Origin: Pseudarthrobacter sp. NS4
GTDB lineage: Bacteria; Actinomycetota; Actinomycetes; Actinomycetales; Micrococcaceae
Length of the DNA: 64,000 bases
Assembly (NCBI RefSeq): GCF_024758005.1
Contig: NZ_CP103288.1
Span: 3,162,001 to 3,226,000 of the forward strand
Direction: 5' to 3'
Position 1 is the stretch's first letter, and the number at the start of each line of letters is the position of its first letter. Position numbers and translations under genes: made by a program. Below, piece after piece: positions 1 to 7,881 of the stretch. The notes under the pieces are model-generated. The model ran no database searches. It was not told where the DNA came from and was given only the letters and a program-made list of their open reading frames with translations.

Positions 1-962
1 CGGGCCGGCCTGCCATCAGCAACAGGCTGTGGGCCGGCATGGCCACTGCTGCAGTCGTGGCGGCTGTAGGCGTGGGCGCCCTGGCGGCACCGCCGGCTTC
101 CCTGGACCAGGGCAGCCTGAACCAGGGTGCGACGGCGGCAGGCCAGGTTGCAGGTGCCGCGGCACCTGCCGCAGCCGGCACCGCCGTCGATACGAACGCC
201 CAGGCGCCTACCGGCCAGGAAGCTGCTGCCACTGTCCCGGCTGAGGAAGCCCCGGCAGCTGAAGTGCCTGCGGCTCCAGCACCGGCGCCGGTGGAACCGG
301 CACCTGCTCCGCCGGACCCCGCCCCCGAACCTGCACCTGCACCTGCACCTGCACCTGCCGGGGACCCGAATATCTACACTGTGGTTCCGGGCGACACGGT
401 CGGAGCCATCGCGGGCCGGCACGGGGTGGATATGAACTCAATGCTTGCGGCCAACGGCCTAAGCCCGTACAGCGTTATCGTGCCGGGCCAGACGCTCCTG
501 CTGACAGGCCCGCCGGTGCCGGCTCCCGCCGTGGCAGCAGCACCGGCCGCCGCCCCCGCATCTGCTCCCGCACCAGCCCCCGCCCCGGCGGCAGCACCCG
601 CTCCAGCCCCCGCCTTTGTTCCGGCTGCTCCCGCCGTCCGCACCATCTACGTGGCCGGGGCCGGCGGACAGGCAATGGTGGACGCCTGTATCGGTCCCAT
701 TCACTACACGCCGGGCGACGGCTATTCGCTGTTCATCACCGAGCATGATTTCTGCGGCGGCTGGGCCCGCTTCTCCGGAATCGGGGTAGGGGAAACGGTG
801 AGCATCCCGGGCTACGGGACGTACACGGTGACGGCCCGCGGCCAGGTTCCCAACCCGGGCACCACCAATGACGTGGCCAATGTGTTTGGCGGGTTCCCCC
901 GCGCGGTCCTGCAGACCTGCATCCCGGGTACCAGCCAGATACTCCTGATCGCGCTGAACTGA
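1..962 (+). CDS. Secreted LysM-domain cell-wall protein with sortase-like C-terminal domain (5' partial)
   Basis: The reading frame is open from the window edge. Residues just before and after the ATG at 39 (an Arg, then a long Ala/Val/Gly hydrophobic run) look like one signal peptide, so the true start is probably upstream of the window. Counting from the ATG at 39, a Pro/Ala-rich linker (about 50-110) precedes one LysM module (about 110-157, YTVVPGDTVGAIA ... VPGQTLLL). A second Pro/Ala linker follows, then a globular C-terminal domain (about 205-307). LysM binds peptidoglycan, so the protein is probably wall-attached. The last domain contains EHDFCGGW and VLQTC, which resemble the His and TLxTC regions of sortases, but I see no C-terminal catalytic Arg. 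An enzymatic role is therefore doubtful; the three Cys may instead form disulfides. LysM call firm, C-terminal domain call tentative. Confidence 0.75.
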   Translation, partial: GRPAISNRLWAGMATAAVVAAVGVGALAAPPASLDQGSLNQGATAAGQVAGAAAPAAAGTAVDTNAQAPTGQEAAATVPAEEAPAAEVPAAPAPAPVEPAPAPPDPAPEPAPAPAPAPAGDPNIYTVVPGDTVGAIAGRHGVDMNSMLAANGLSPYSVIVPGQTLLLTGPPVPAPAVAAAPAAAPASAPAPAPAPAAAPAPAPAFVPAAPAVRTIYVAGAGGQAMVDACIGPIHYTPGDGYSLFITEHDFCGGWARFSGIGVGETVSIPGYGTYTVTARGQVPNPGTTNDVANVFGGFPRAVLQTCIPGTSQILLIALN

Positions 963-997
963 TTCTGATTCCCCGGCTGGCTCCCGGGGTTCCTAAG

Positions 998-1042
998 CTT
1001 GTCCGCGGGTCCGAACCTTAAAGGACGGGATCCGCGGACAAG
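998..1042. terminator. Bidirectional terminator hairpin between convergent genes
   Basis: Perfect 11-bp arms (CTTGTCCGCGG at 998-1008 and CCGCGGACAAG at 1032-1042), with a further inner GTCC/GGAC pair. It sits between the convergent LysM and CBS genes. There is no strong T-run, so termination is inferred from the hairpin and its position. Confidence 0.6.
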
Positions 1043-1062
1043 GCCATGTGGTCGAGTTTGCG

Positions 1063-1488
1063 TTAGACGTGATGGCGTTCTGAAATGTGTTCCACCAGTT
1101 CGCCCACGCGCTGCTCCGAGTAGTTGCGGGCAATGTCGCCCTGGCTGATGATGCCCACCATCTGGTGGTCGGCTATCACGGGGAGCCGCCGGACCTGGTA
1201 CTTTTCCATCATTTCGATGGCAGCATCAACATTGGCATCAGCCTCAATCCAGTGCGGCCGGCCCGTAGCTAGTTCGCGGGCCATCATCTGGCCGGGATCA
1301 CGGCCGGCGGCAACGCACTTGAGGACGATGTCGCGGTCGGTAATCATGCCCTTCAGCTTGCCGTCATCACCACAGATCGGCAGTGATCCGCAATCCAGGT
1401 CCATCATCATCTTCGCTGCGTCCACCAGGGACTGGTTTTCCGTGACACACCGTGCATCCGTGGTCATGAATTCACGTACAGCACTCAT
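1063..1488 (-). CDS. CBS-domain pair protein
   Basis: A 141-residue protein made of two CBS modules (about residues 8-62 and 73-127), a Bateman pair that usually binds adenine nucleotides and acts as an energy or stress sensor. Typical CBS sequence is visible: GKLKGMITDRDIV in the first module and HQMVGIISQGDIA in the second. The open frame runs further upstream, but the ATG at 1488 is preceded by a strong ribosome site (AAGGAGGATTCA) and starts where the family normally starts. No partner domain is attached. A stand-alone CBS pair of this size is common in actinobacteria; its ligand and target cannot be told from sequence. Confidence 0.85.
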   Translation of the reverse strand: MSAVREFMTTDARCVTENQSLVDAAKMMMDLDCGSLPICGDDGKLKGMITDRDIVLKCVAAGRDPGQMMARELATGRPHWIEADANVDAAIEMMEKYQVRRLPVIADHQMVGIISQGDIARNYSEQRVGELVEHISERHHV

Positions 1489-1610
1489 TGAATCCTCCTT
1501 CATCGATGAATTTATCGACGCAGGGTACCGGGGCACATGCGCCGATGCTGCCAGACTACGCCGCCCCCACGGCAGTGTCGACGGCAGATTTCCGCCAGTG
1601 CCAGGGCACG

Positions 1611-1646
1611 AAAAAGCCTCCGGAACCATCAGGTACCGGAGGCTTT
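1611..1646 (-). terminator. Terminator beside the displaced tRNA-Tyr 3' fragment
   Basis: Hairpin AAAGCCTCCGG / CCGGAGGCTTT with a T-run on the minus strand. It lies just downstream (in tRNA orientation) of the displaced tRNA-Tyr 3' end, as expected for the original tRNA terminator before the element inserted. Confidence 0.65.
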
Positions 1647-1651
1647 CCTTG

Positions 1652-1704
1652 GGTGGCAGATGAGGGATTCGAACCGCCGTAGGCGTTGCCAGCCGATTTA
1701 CAGT
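1652..1704 (-). repeat. Displaced 3' fragment of tRNA-Tyr (attachment-site duplicate)
   Basis: A 53-bp direct repeat of 3912-3964, matching at 51 of 53 positions. It covers the T-arm, variable arm and part of the anticodon arm of tRNA-Tyr, but the 5' half is absent. The two mismatches (1676 and 1694) fall in the T-stem and anticodon stem, so this copy could not work as a tRNA. It marks the far end of an element that integrated into the tRNA gene. Confidence 0.85.
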
Positions 1705-1902
1705 TACAGTGCGTCGGTTTTGTCTACACCCGGGCCCGAACTGAAGTCGCGGATACGTGCGCTGATATCGCCAGCCCTACACCGTGCCCTGAGCACCAGT
1801 TTCGGGGCGTATGCGCCGCTACTCGCATCCTTATAGTTCAGATCCAAGCCGTCACTGCTGTTGGCGCCCTATACTGTGGCTACAAAGTTCTTGCGAGGAA
1901 CC

Positions 1903-2547
1903 ATGAAGCCTTTGCCCGCATTATCCGCCCTTGTCTTGGCTCTTGCTGCCTGCACCGCGCCTGTACAGGATGCCCCGCTCCCTGGGGTGGTGACCTCCAC
2001 CAGCGCCCCGCGGCCAGAGCCGGCATCGCCAACGCGTGTACCGGTGGGCCAGTACACGCTCACAACGGAATCGGGGGCCGACATCAATGTAACGGTGCCT
2101 GCTCCTGCGACCGACCCTGCCATCGAGGCGATCGAGGCCTACAGGGCCAAGATTGGAGCGCCCCCGGTTTCCTATCTCGTGGCGGACGTGGACAACCAAA
2201 GAGGGACTGCGCCAATCGACATGTACATGGTGAACGTCTTCGATGAACAGGGACGAGAGCTCAGCTTTTCCCGGGTTACCGATGTTATCCACAGCTGGGG
2301 ACCCACCTACAGTTACGACTTTAAGTGGACTATGGGTGATGGCACACCCGTCGATGAAGCTGTAGGTGCCGGGCTCAGTCAAGAGGCTACCGGCCTGTAC
2401 AACGCGAATGTTGACGATGCGGAAGCGGGTGAGCGGACAAGGATTGTCTTAGCGTCCACCAACGCGGACATGCCCGCAAAAGTCGCCCGCGTCACCGTCC
2501 AGCCCTCCGGCATGGGAGTTGAAGAGGAGGCCCGGCCTGCTTCTTGA
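1903..2547 (+). CDS. Putative lipoprotein of unknown function (island cargo)
   Basis: 214 residues. The N-terminus is a lipoprotein signal peptide: MKPLP, a hydrophobic stretch, then the lipobox LAAC with Cys at about residue 17, followed by a Pro/Ser/Thr-rich linker. The mature part (about 45-214) contains a conserved-looking IEAIEAYRAKIG segment and a Tyr/Trp-rich centre (SWGPTYSYDFKW). I do not recognise the family. The ATG at 1903 is chosen over an in-frame start 42 bp upstream because GAGGA precedes it and the signal peptide begins there. It is the only intact gene inside the relic element. Confidence 0.65.
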   Translation: MKPLPALSALVLALAACTAPVQDAPLPGVVTSTSAPRPEPASPTRVPVGQYTLTTESGADINVTVPAPATDPAIEAIEAYRAKIGAPPVSYLVADVDNQRGTAPIDMYMVNVFDEQGRELSFSRVTDVIHSWGPTYSYDFKWTMGDGTPVDEAVGAGLSQEATGLYNANVDDAEAGERTRIVLASTNADMPAKVARVTVQPSGMGVEEEARPAS

Positions 2548-2713
2548 CGGAAATTTATGGAGGGCTACAGTAACCATTCCGGTGCGACGTAATCCTCGTC
2601 GGGAACACGCTCAATGTCGGCGAGCGATCCTTCCCAGGCCCTGATGCTCCGGGCAAACGAGGGACCTGGATGGTGCTCTTCCCGGCGCTTCCGTGATTGT
2701 CATGGACGCGTCA

Positions 2714-3270
2714 ATCTATACCAGGTCGTATGGGTTCCAATCAGCCCAAGGTCGGCCGCCAAGCTCAGAGATGTTGATGACCATCTGCCAAACTCTGAGT
2801 CCAATAGTTCCCACTTCTGGCCGTGGCCAACAGTCCTCAGCACCCCATGCCATGTACACGGACATCTCCAGCATCTAGCTTTTTAGCCTGAGATGAGGTG
2901 GACAACCAAACGGCGTCCTTTGCAGAAAGACTGAAGCCGACAGTCGCATGGAGCGGCTGGACCCATTCCATGTCCAGGTTGAACCCGTTCCCTGATGTCA
3001 CTTGGGCGAACCCTCGCAGGTGCTAATCATCTCGCCTCCGCGACGCAGCTCCCGCTCTGGCCCGATCATCGGTGCAAGGTCAAGAATGATTGAACCGGGC
3101 CAGGGGGCCGCACGAAGACCGAGGGCAGTCTTCGTCAGATATTCATTGGGTACTCCGCCCTCGAATGTGTCGCAAACCACCGATGGCTGCGCCAACACTG
3201 GACACCAGCTTTTGGAACGCTGAGCCCATCTGGGAAACGTCCTCAATGGCCGCCTCGTGCCTACTACACC
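2714..3270 (-). pseudogene. Frameshifted remnant of an unknown protein
   Basis: Three successive minus-strand frames each carry protein-like sequence that follows on from the next. AIEDVSQMGSAFQKLVSSVG and GGVPNEYLTKTALGLRA lie upstream; NGFNLDMEWVQPLHATVGF is in the middle; MLEMSVYMAWGAED and ELGGRPWADWNPYDLV end at a stop near 2714. Each switch needs a small indel (near 3180, 3000 and 2865). The Trp-rich C-terminus reads as true protein, but I do not recognise the family. Together with the broken integrase this shows the island is decaying. It is possible that only some of the pieces belong together. Confidence 0.4.
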
Positions 3271-3342
3271 CGGGCCTTTCAGCTTAAGGGCCCCACCGAC
3301 GGCCCATCACCTGAACAGAGACGTGCGTCCTTGTCGTGAGGG

Positions 3343-3682
3343 TTCTCAGGTTCAGGGATCGTTCAAGTGGGCAAGGAGGTAGTGGAGGGCACCATCAAGA
3401 CCCAAGCCGGCCAGAACCGCACTGTGGCCCTCTCAGACCGTGCCGTGGCCGCACTCCTAACGTGGCAGTTTCAGCAAGGCCAGGAACGCGAAGCATGGGG
3501 AGACGCCTACCAGCACTCGTGCCGCGTGTTCACCTACAAGGATGGCCGCCAACTCCGGCCGGGCTACCCCTCGAAGCTCTTTTGAGCTGATGGTGGAGAA
3601 GCTGGGCCTGCCGCCGATGCGGTTCCATGACCTCCGGCACCTGCACGCGTCGCTGATGCTGGCTTCAGGTCAGGACTTGAGC
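3343..3682 (+). pseudogene. Tyrosine-type integrase fragment (catalytic domain, frameshifted)
   Basis: The first frame reads VGKEVVEGTIKTQAGQNRTV ... LSDRAVAALL, the region before the active site of phage-type tyrosine recombinases. A +1 shift at about 3580-3584 then gives ELMVEKLGLPPMRFHDLRHL with the catalytic HxLR motif (HDLR), followed by HASLMLASGQDL. The frame then stops. The N-terminal DNA-binding half, the GHS motif and the catalytic Tyr are missing from this strand. It sits beside the intact tRNA-Tyr, so it probably belongs to the integrase that inserted the element. Confidence 0.75.
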
Positions 3683-3687
3683 ACACC

Positions 3688-3809
3688 TTGACGTTTGCGT
3701 GACACGGTAGCAGCGCGGAGGCTCCTTCAGCGGCGTTCCTGGCGGCGTCACCCACCATGTGCGCGTACAGGTCCCGCGTGATCTGGCTGTTGCTGTGGCC
3801 CATGGTCTT
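3688..3809 (-). pseudogene. Tyrosine-type integrase C-terminal fragment, opposite strand
   Basis: The minus strand encodes KTMGHSNSQITRDLYAHMVG, the end of a tyrosine recombinase: GHS is the third catalytic motif and the Tyr in DLYAHM is the nucleophile position. It is followed by DAARNAAEGASALLP. This is nearly the part missing from the plus-strand fragment that stops about 10 bp away. Either the 3' end of one integrase gene was inverted, or two related integrases decayed side by side. Upstream of the Lys the frame degenerates. Confidence 0.7.
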
Positions 3810-3846
3810 GGACGACGATGGCCCACAAGTGAGATCACCGGGCATG

Positions 3847-3890
3847 AAAAAAGCCCTTCCGGAACCTCCTAAGAGATCCCGAAAGGGCTA
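3847..3890 (-). terminator. Terminator downstream of tRNA-Tyr
   Basis: Hairpin arms around AGCCCTTTCGG / CCGGAAGGGCT on the minus strand, followed by a run of T. It lies about 20 bp past the tRNA 3' end. Confidence 0.75.
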
Positions 3891-3910
3891 AATTCCTTGC
3901 CATTACTGGC

Positions 3911-3995
3911 TGGTGGCAGATGAGGGATTCGAACCCCCGTAGGCGTTGCCAGCTGATTTACAGTCAGCCCCCTTTGGCCGCTCGGGTAATCTGCC
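3911..3995 (-). tRNA. tRNA-Tyr (GTA)
   Basis: 85 nt including an encoded CCA end. The acceptor arms GGCAGAT/ATCTGCC pair. The anticodon stem GCTGA/TCAGC encloses the loop CTGTAAA with anticodon GTA. A long variable arm, expected of a class II tRNA, and the TTCGAAT T-loop are present. Its 3' part served as the attachment site of the relic element to its left. Confidence 0.95.
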
Positions 3996-4165
3996 GAACT
4001 TCAAAAGAAGATCACCCCCGGCTGCAGTCTTCAGAACGTCCGTTTCCGGGCCGTTCCGCTTCCAGTAACCGCGGGCAAGACAACTTTACAGAACTTCCGC
4101 CGAAGAATCGAATCGAGGCTGGCGCAACCGCAAAGGCCCCGGTATCACGCGGAATTCCTGCCATA

Positions 4166-4420
4166 TCAGGCGTCGCCCAGGATCCTCCCGGCAAGCTTCG
4201 CCTCAAACTTAATAGCCTGATCTTCAGTGATCTGGTTCAACTGCACAGCCCGGAGGAGGTCCGCGTGGACGCCCTCCAGGCGGGAGGATGCGTCCGCCAC
4301 CGGGCTGAAAATAATTGAAGCGGCCACCGCCGCTGCCGCCACAGATGTTGCCGCTGTTGCCACCGCCCCGGACGCAGCTGTGGTGGTCCTGGTGACATAA
4401 CTGGCCGCTTGGCGGTGCAT
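4166..4420 (-). CDS. Small Ala-rich hypothetical protein with one membrane segment
   Basis: 84 residues. A basic N-terminus (MHRQAASYVTRTT) leads into a hydrophobic Ala/Val run (about 18-42), followed by a short charged tail ending KFEAKLAGRILGD. The long frame upstream has no ribosome site, whereas the ATG at 4420 has AAGGG eight bases before it, so the short form is chosen. The predicted topology is a single-pass membrane or secreted peptide. I do not recognise a family and translation is not certain. Confidence 0.45.
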   Translation of the reverse strand: MHRQAASYVTRTTTAASGAVATAATSVAAAAVAASIIFSPVADASSRLEGVHADLLRAVQLNQITEDQAIKFEAKLAGRILGDA

Positions 4421-4610
4421 GGCTTTTCCCTTTTCGAGCAACAATCCAACACGTACAACTTTGCCCGGCACTCCTTCGTTCCCTCCCTGCGTCCGCTGAG
4501 AGGGAACTGTGAATCCGTCCGCCCCACCGGGCGGTGCATCCGTATTAGTCTTGAACGCAGTGATCCAGGCCCTGTCCACGCGCAGGGCTTCCACCAGCAG
4601 AAGGAGAGTC

Positions 4611-5102
4611 ATGGCAGGCGAGTCCACGTTCGACGTCGTAAGCAAAGTAGACAAGCAGGAAGTTGCCAACGCGCTGAACCAGGCACAGAAGGAACTGGCG
4701 CAGCGCTACGACTTCAAGGGTGTAGGCGCCGAGGTGGACTTCAGCGGCGAAAAGATCCTGATGAAGGCCAACTCCGAGGAACGCGTCCTTGCCGTCCTGG
4801 ATGTGCTCCAGTCCAAGCTGATCCGCCGGGGCATCTCCCTGAAGTCCCTGGACACCGGTGAGCCCTACGCCTCCGGCAAGGAGTTCCGCCTGGAAGCCTC
4901 CATCAAGGAGGGCATTGCGCAGGACCTCGCCAAGAAAATCAACAAACTCATCCGCGACGAGGCCCCCAAGTCGGTCAAGTCCCAGATCCAGGGCGATGAG
5001 CTGCGGGTTTCGTCCAAGTCCCGCGATGACCTGCAGGCCACCATGGCGCTGCTGAAGGACTTCGATGAAGCCGACCTGCAGTTCGTGAACTTCCGCAGCT
5101 AG
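4611..5102 (+). CDS. yajQ: YajQ family nucleotide-binding protein (DUF520)
   Basis: 163 residues, the usual YajQ length. The start (AGESTFDVVSKVDKQEV), YDFKGVGAEVDFSGEKI in the centre, and the end (DFDEADLQFVNFR) are hallmark YajQ stretches. Members fold as two ferredoxin-like domains and bind RNA or nucleotides; cyclic-di-GMP binding is shown for some proteobacterial members and should not be assumed here. The ATG at 4611 is preceded by AAGGAGAGTC. The next gene, htpX, is separated from it by an IS110 insertion. Confidence 0.95.
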   Translation: MAGESTFDVVSKVDKQEVANALNQAQKELAQRYDFKGVGAEVDFSGEKILMKANSEERVLAVLDVLQSKLIRRGISLKSLDTGEPYASGKEFRLEASIKEGIAQDLAKKINKLIRDEAPKSVKSQIQGDELRVSSKSRDDLQATMALLKDFDEADLQFVNFRS

Positions 5103-6734
5103 CCTTTGTGTCCCTTGCGGGACGCCCGTTCCGGGCTGAAAATGTCCTTGTGGTCGCCTGCCGACGCCGTGGTTCTATGGTTCATTCAGGCCGTCAGCTA
5201 GCCGGGCGCTGGGGATCACGCTGTGGGCCCTTCACTGTTTCGTTAGCCGAGAACGAGGACTAGATTCCGATTTTCCCGGTGATCCCACGGGCGGCCGCTT
5301 ATCCATTCAGCGGGGCGTCGGGTGAGGAGATGAGTAGGCCATGCTGGCCGAATCCCAGGATGAGGAGCAGATCATTGCCAGGGTCGCGGCCCTGGATATA
5401 GGCAAAGCCGAACTCGTGTGTTGTGTCCGGGTCCCGGCGGTCGGGAACCCGCAGAAGCGGTTACAGGAGGTGTCCACGCATTCGACCATGAGCCGATCCC
5501 TGGGGGAACTGGCCAACCATCTGGTCGATCTCCGGATCGAGCGGGTGGTGATGGAGGCAACCTCCGATTACTGGAAGAGCCGGTGTTCTATCTCCTCGAG
5601 GCTCACGGGCTCGAACCGTGGCTGGTCAACGCGCGCGACGTTAGGCATCTGCCGGGACGTCCCAAAACCGACGTGCTCGACTCGGTCTGGCTGTGCAAAG
5701 TCGCCGAACGGCAGATGCTGCGGCCCAGTTTTGTCCCGCCCGCCCCGATCCGGCGGCTGCGGGACCTGACCCGGTACCGGATTGACCTCGTCGGGGCGCG
5801 GACGGCAGAAAAGAACCGGGTCGAAAAACTCCTTGAGGACGCGTGCATCAAACTCTCCGTCGTGGCTTCGGATATTTTCGGGGTGTCCGGCCGGGAGATG
5901 ATGGCGGCGCTCATCGCCGGCGAACGGAATCCGAAAGTGCTCGCCCAGTTGGCGCGGGCAAGCATGCGGAAGAAGATCAGCGAACTCGAGGAGGCGTTCA
6001 GCGGCCACTTTGATGACCACCACCGCTTCCTGCTGGCACGGATGCTGGCCAGGATCGACGGGATCGATGCCGATATCACGGCGGTCGATGAACAGATCGA
6101 GGTGCAACTGGCCCCTTTCGCGGGGGCGGCGGAGCATCTGGATGAGATCCCGGGCATCGGCCCCGTCGCCGCCGCCATTATCCTGGCCGAAATCGGGGCC
6201 GACATGACCCGGTTCCCAACCGCGGGGCACCTCTGTTCCTGGTCGAAGTTCTCTCCAGGCATCAATTCCTCCGCCGGGAAGACTAAGGGCAACGGCTCGA
6301 CCGGGCATGGCAACCGCTATCTCGCCCGGGTCCTGGGAGAGGCAGCCGTCGTGGCCGGAAAGACAGATACGTTCCTGGGCGAACGCTACCGAAGGATCGC
6401 CCGGCGACGAGGCAGGAAACGCGCCATAGTCGCCACCGGACGTTCCATCCTCGTCATCGTCTGGCACCTGCTGCAGGATCCCAATGTACGTTTCCGCGAC
6501 CTCGGCGCCGATCACTTCAGCCGCCACACCAACCCCGACACCAGCAAACGCAACCACGTCCGCCAACTCGAAGCCCTCGGCTACACCGTCACCCTGACCC
6601 GGGCAGCCTAAGTTCCAATCTTCAGGACTCGCCGACGGCTCTACTTTGCCCCGGACACCCACACCCGCGCCAACCACAGGCGCCGCATCTCATTTTCGGA
6701 CTAGCTCCGCGAGGTACACCGTCCGACCGGGCAC
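5103..6734 (+). mobile_element. IS110-family insertion (ends not resolved)
   Basis: This interval between yajQ and htpX holds one transposase frame of IS110 type, with about 240 bp of non-coding DNA before it and about 120 bp after. IS110 elements lack clear terminal inverted repeats, and I could not place the ends. The longer non-coding stretch on the 5' side is where IS110-group elements carry their bridge RNA, and it shows short self-complementary patches. The given limits are those of the intergenic space, not measured element ends. Confidence 0.65.
5341..6611 (+). pseudogene. IS110-family transposase, frameshifted
   Basis: The N-terminal part in one frame (5341 to about 5576) carries ALDIGKAELVCCVRVP with the first catalytic Asp and VVMEATSDYW with the Glu. 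The rest continues in another frame with FYLLEAHGLEPWLVNA, PKTDVLDSVWL (two more Asp of the DEDD RuvC-like core) and the C-terminal HLDEIPGIGPVAAA helix-hairpin region, ending near residue 420. The frames meet at TGGAAGAGCCGGTG near 5576-5579, where TGGAAGCCGGTG would restore a typical YWKPVFYLLEA, so a 2-bp AG insertion is the simplest cause. Programmed frameshifting is not usual for this family, so I treat the gene as inactive. Confidence 0.85.
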
Positions 6735-7601
6735 CTAGACCAGCGGCCGGCCTGCCACCCGCTCCAGCCGGGCAATCCGGTCCCCCATGGGCGGGTGCGT
6801 TGCGAACAGCTTGTTCATCGCGCCGCCCCGGAACGGGTTGGCGATCATCAGGTGTGATGTATTGACCAGCCGCTGGTCCGGCGGCAGGGGCGCGATGCTG
6901 ACGCCGCGCTCGATCTTGGCCAGGGCTGAGGCAAGCGCCAGCGGATCCCCCGTCAGCTGCGAACCGTCCTCGTCGGCGTCGTACTCCCTGGTCCGGGAGA
7001 TGGCCATCTGGATCAGCGACGCCGCGAAGGGCGCCAGCAGTGCCATGGCCAGCATGGCGAGCGGGTTGGAGTTGCGCCGGTCTCCGCCGAAGAACAGGAG
7101 CATCTGGCCCACCGAGGTGATCACGCCGGCGACGGCGGCCGCCACCGACGAGGTGAGGATGTCGCGGTTGTAGACGTGCATGAGTTCGTGGCCCAGGACG
7201 CCGCGGAGCTCGCGCACCGTCAGGAGCCGCAAAATCCCCTCGGTGCAGCAGACGGCCGCATTCCGGGGGTTGCGTCCGGTGGCAAAGGCGTTCGGGGTCA
7301 TGGTCGGCGAGATGTAGATGCGCGGCATGGGCTGGTTGGCACGGGCCGAGAGCTCACGGACCATCTGGTAAAGCTGTGGCGCCTGCGCCTCCGTGACCGG
7401 GTACGCCTTCATAGACCGGATAGCGATCTTGTCGCTGTTCCAGTAGCCATAGGCCGTCGTGGCAACGCCCACCAACGCCATGATCCAGATGGGCGCCGAG
7501 CTGCGCGTGCCGGCACCAATCAATGCGCCCAGGCCCAGCAACACCGCCCAGAGCACACCGAACAGTGCGGCCGTCTTCAGTCCGTTGTAGTGCCTGTGCA
7601 T
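6735..7601 (-). CDS. htpX: HtpX-like M48 zinc metalloprotease
   Basis: 288 residues. Two N-terminal membrane segments (about 12-32 and 37-53) are followed by the protease domain. The zinc motif HELMH is at about 138-142 and the third ligand lies in REYDADEDG. Two more hydrophobic segments lie between them. HtpX cleaves damaged or misfolded membrane proteins at the inner membrane. The frame is open upstream, but ATG 7601 is preceded by AGGAGGGAG and starts the family-typical sequence. It is transcribed toward the IS110 copy. Confidence 0.92.
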   Translation of the reverse strand: MHRHYNGLKTAALFGVLWAVLLGLGALIGAGTRSSAPIWIMALVGVATTAYGYWNSDKIAIRSMKAYPVTEAQAPQLYQMVRELSARANQPMPRIYISPTMTPNAFATGRNPRNAAVCCTEGILRLLTVRELRGVLGHELMHVYNRDILTSSVAAAVAGVITSVGQMLLFFGGDRRNSNPLAMLAMALLAPFAASLIQMAISRTREYDADEDGSQLTGDPLALASALAKIERGVSIAPLPPDQRLVNTSHLMIANPFRGGAMNKLFATHPPMGDRIARLERVAGRPLV

Positions 7602-7841
7602 GTCCGCTCCCTCCTGCAACCTTCTGCTGCACTTCCCAGGGGACCAGGAGGGAGGCGTCGTACGTCCGTAAGCCCGGTGCAACTTCGCCGCCGCCCAAGC
7701 CCCCACGATGCACACAACACCGCCAGAAGCAGGACCCGGCCCTCAGTAAAAATCTTAGTAGCGCCGCAGGCCAGCAGTTCCCCCACCTTGCAACCCTCAT
7801 GGTGCGGCAGTGACGGAAGGTCATGCCGAGGTTAGCCAACC

Positions 7842-7866
7842 CTTATTGTGAGATATTCATAATAAG
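7842..7866. promoter_or_regulatory. Palindromic Fur-type operator before furA
   Basis: Near-palindrome CTTATTGTGA-N5-TCATAATAAG, 16-40 bp before the furA ATG and in an A/T-rich patch that also offers a -10-like TATTCAT. FurA proteins paired with catalase genes usually repress their own operon through such a box. FurA has no clear ribosome site, so the transcript may be leaderless or nearly so. Confidence 0.65.
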
Positions 7867-7881
7867 TGTTTCAATGGATCC

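Larger units (their letters stand above)
1652..3964. mobile_element. Relic integrative element in tRNA-Tyr
   Basis: About 2.3 kb bounded by the displaced tRNA fragment on the left and the intact tRNA-Tyr on the right; corresponding positions of the two copies are 2260 bp apart. Inside are a lipoprotein gene, a frameshifted unknown gene and broken tyrosine-recombinase pieces close to the intact tRNA, the usual place for an integrase. A terminator supplied by the element (3847-3890) now serves the tRNA, while the original one lies outside at 1611-1646. With the integrase broken, the element should be immobile. Confidence 0.8.

Noticed and set aside
1861..1902. Longer start for the island lipoprotein
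   Set aside because: It would place 14 residues before a complete lipoprotein signal peptide.
5341..6611. Programmed frameshifting in the IS110 transposase
   Set aside because: No slippery run at the junction, and IS110 elements normally encode the transposase in one frame; a 2-bp insertion is simpler.
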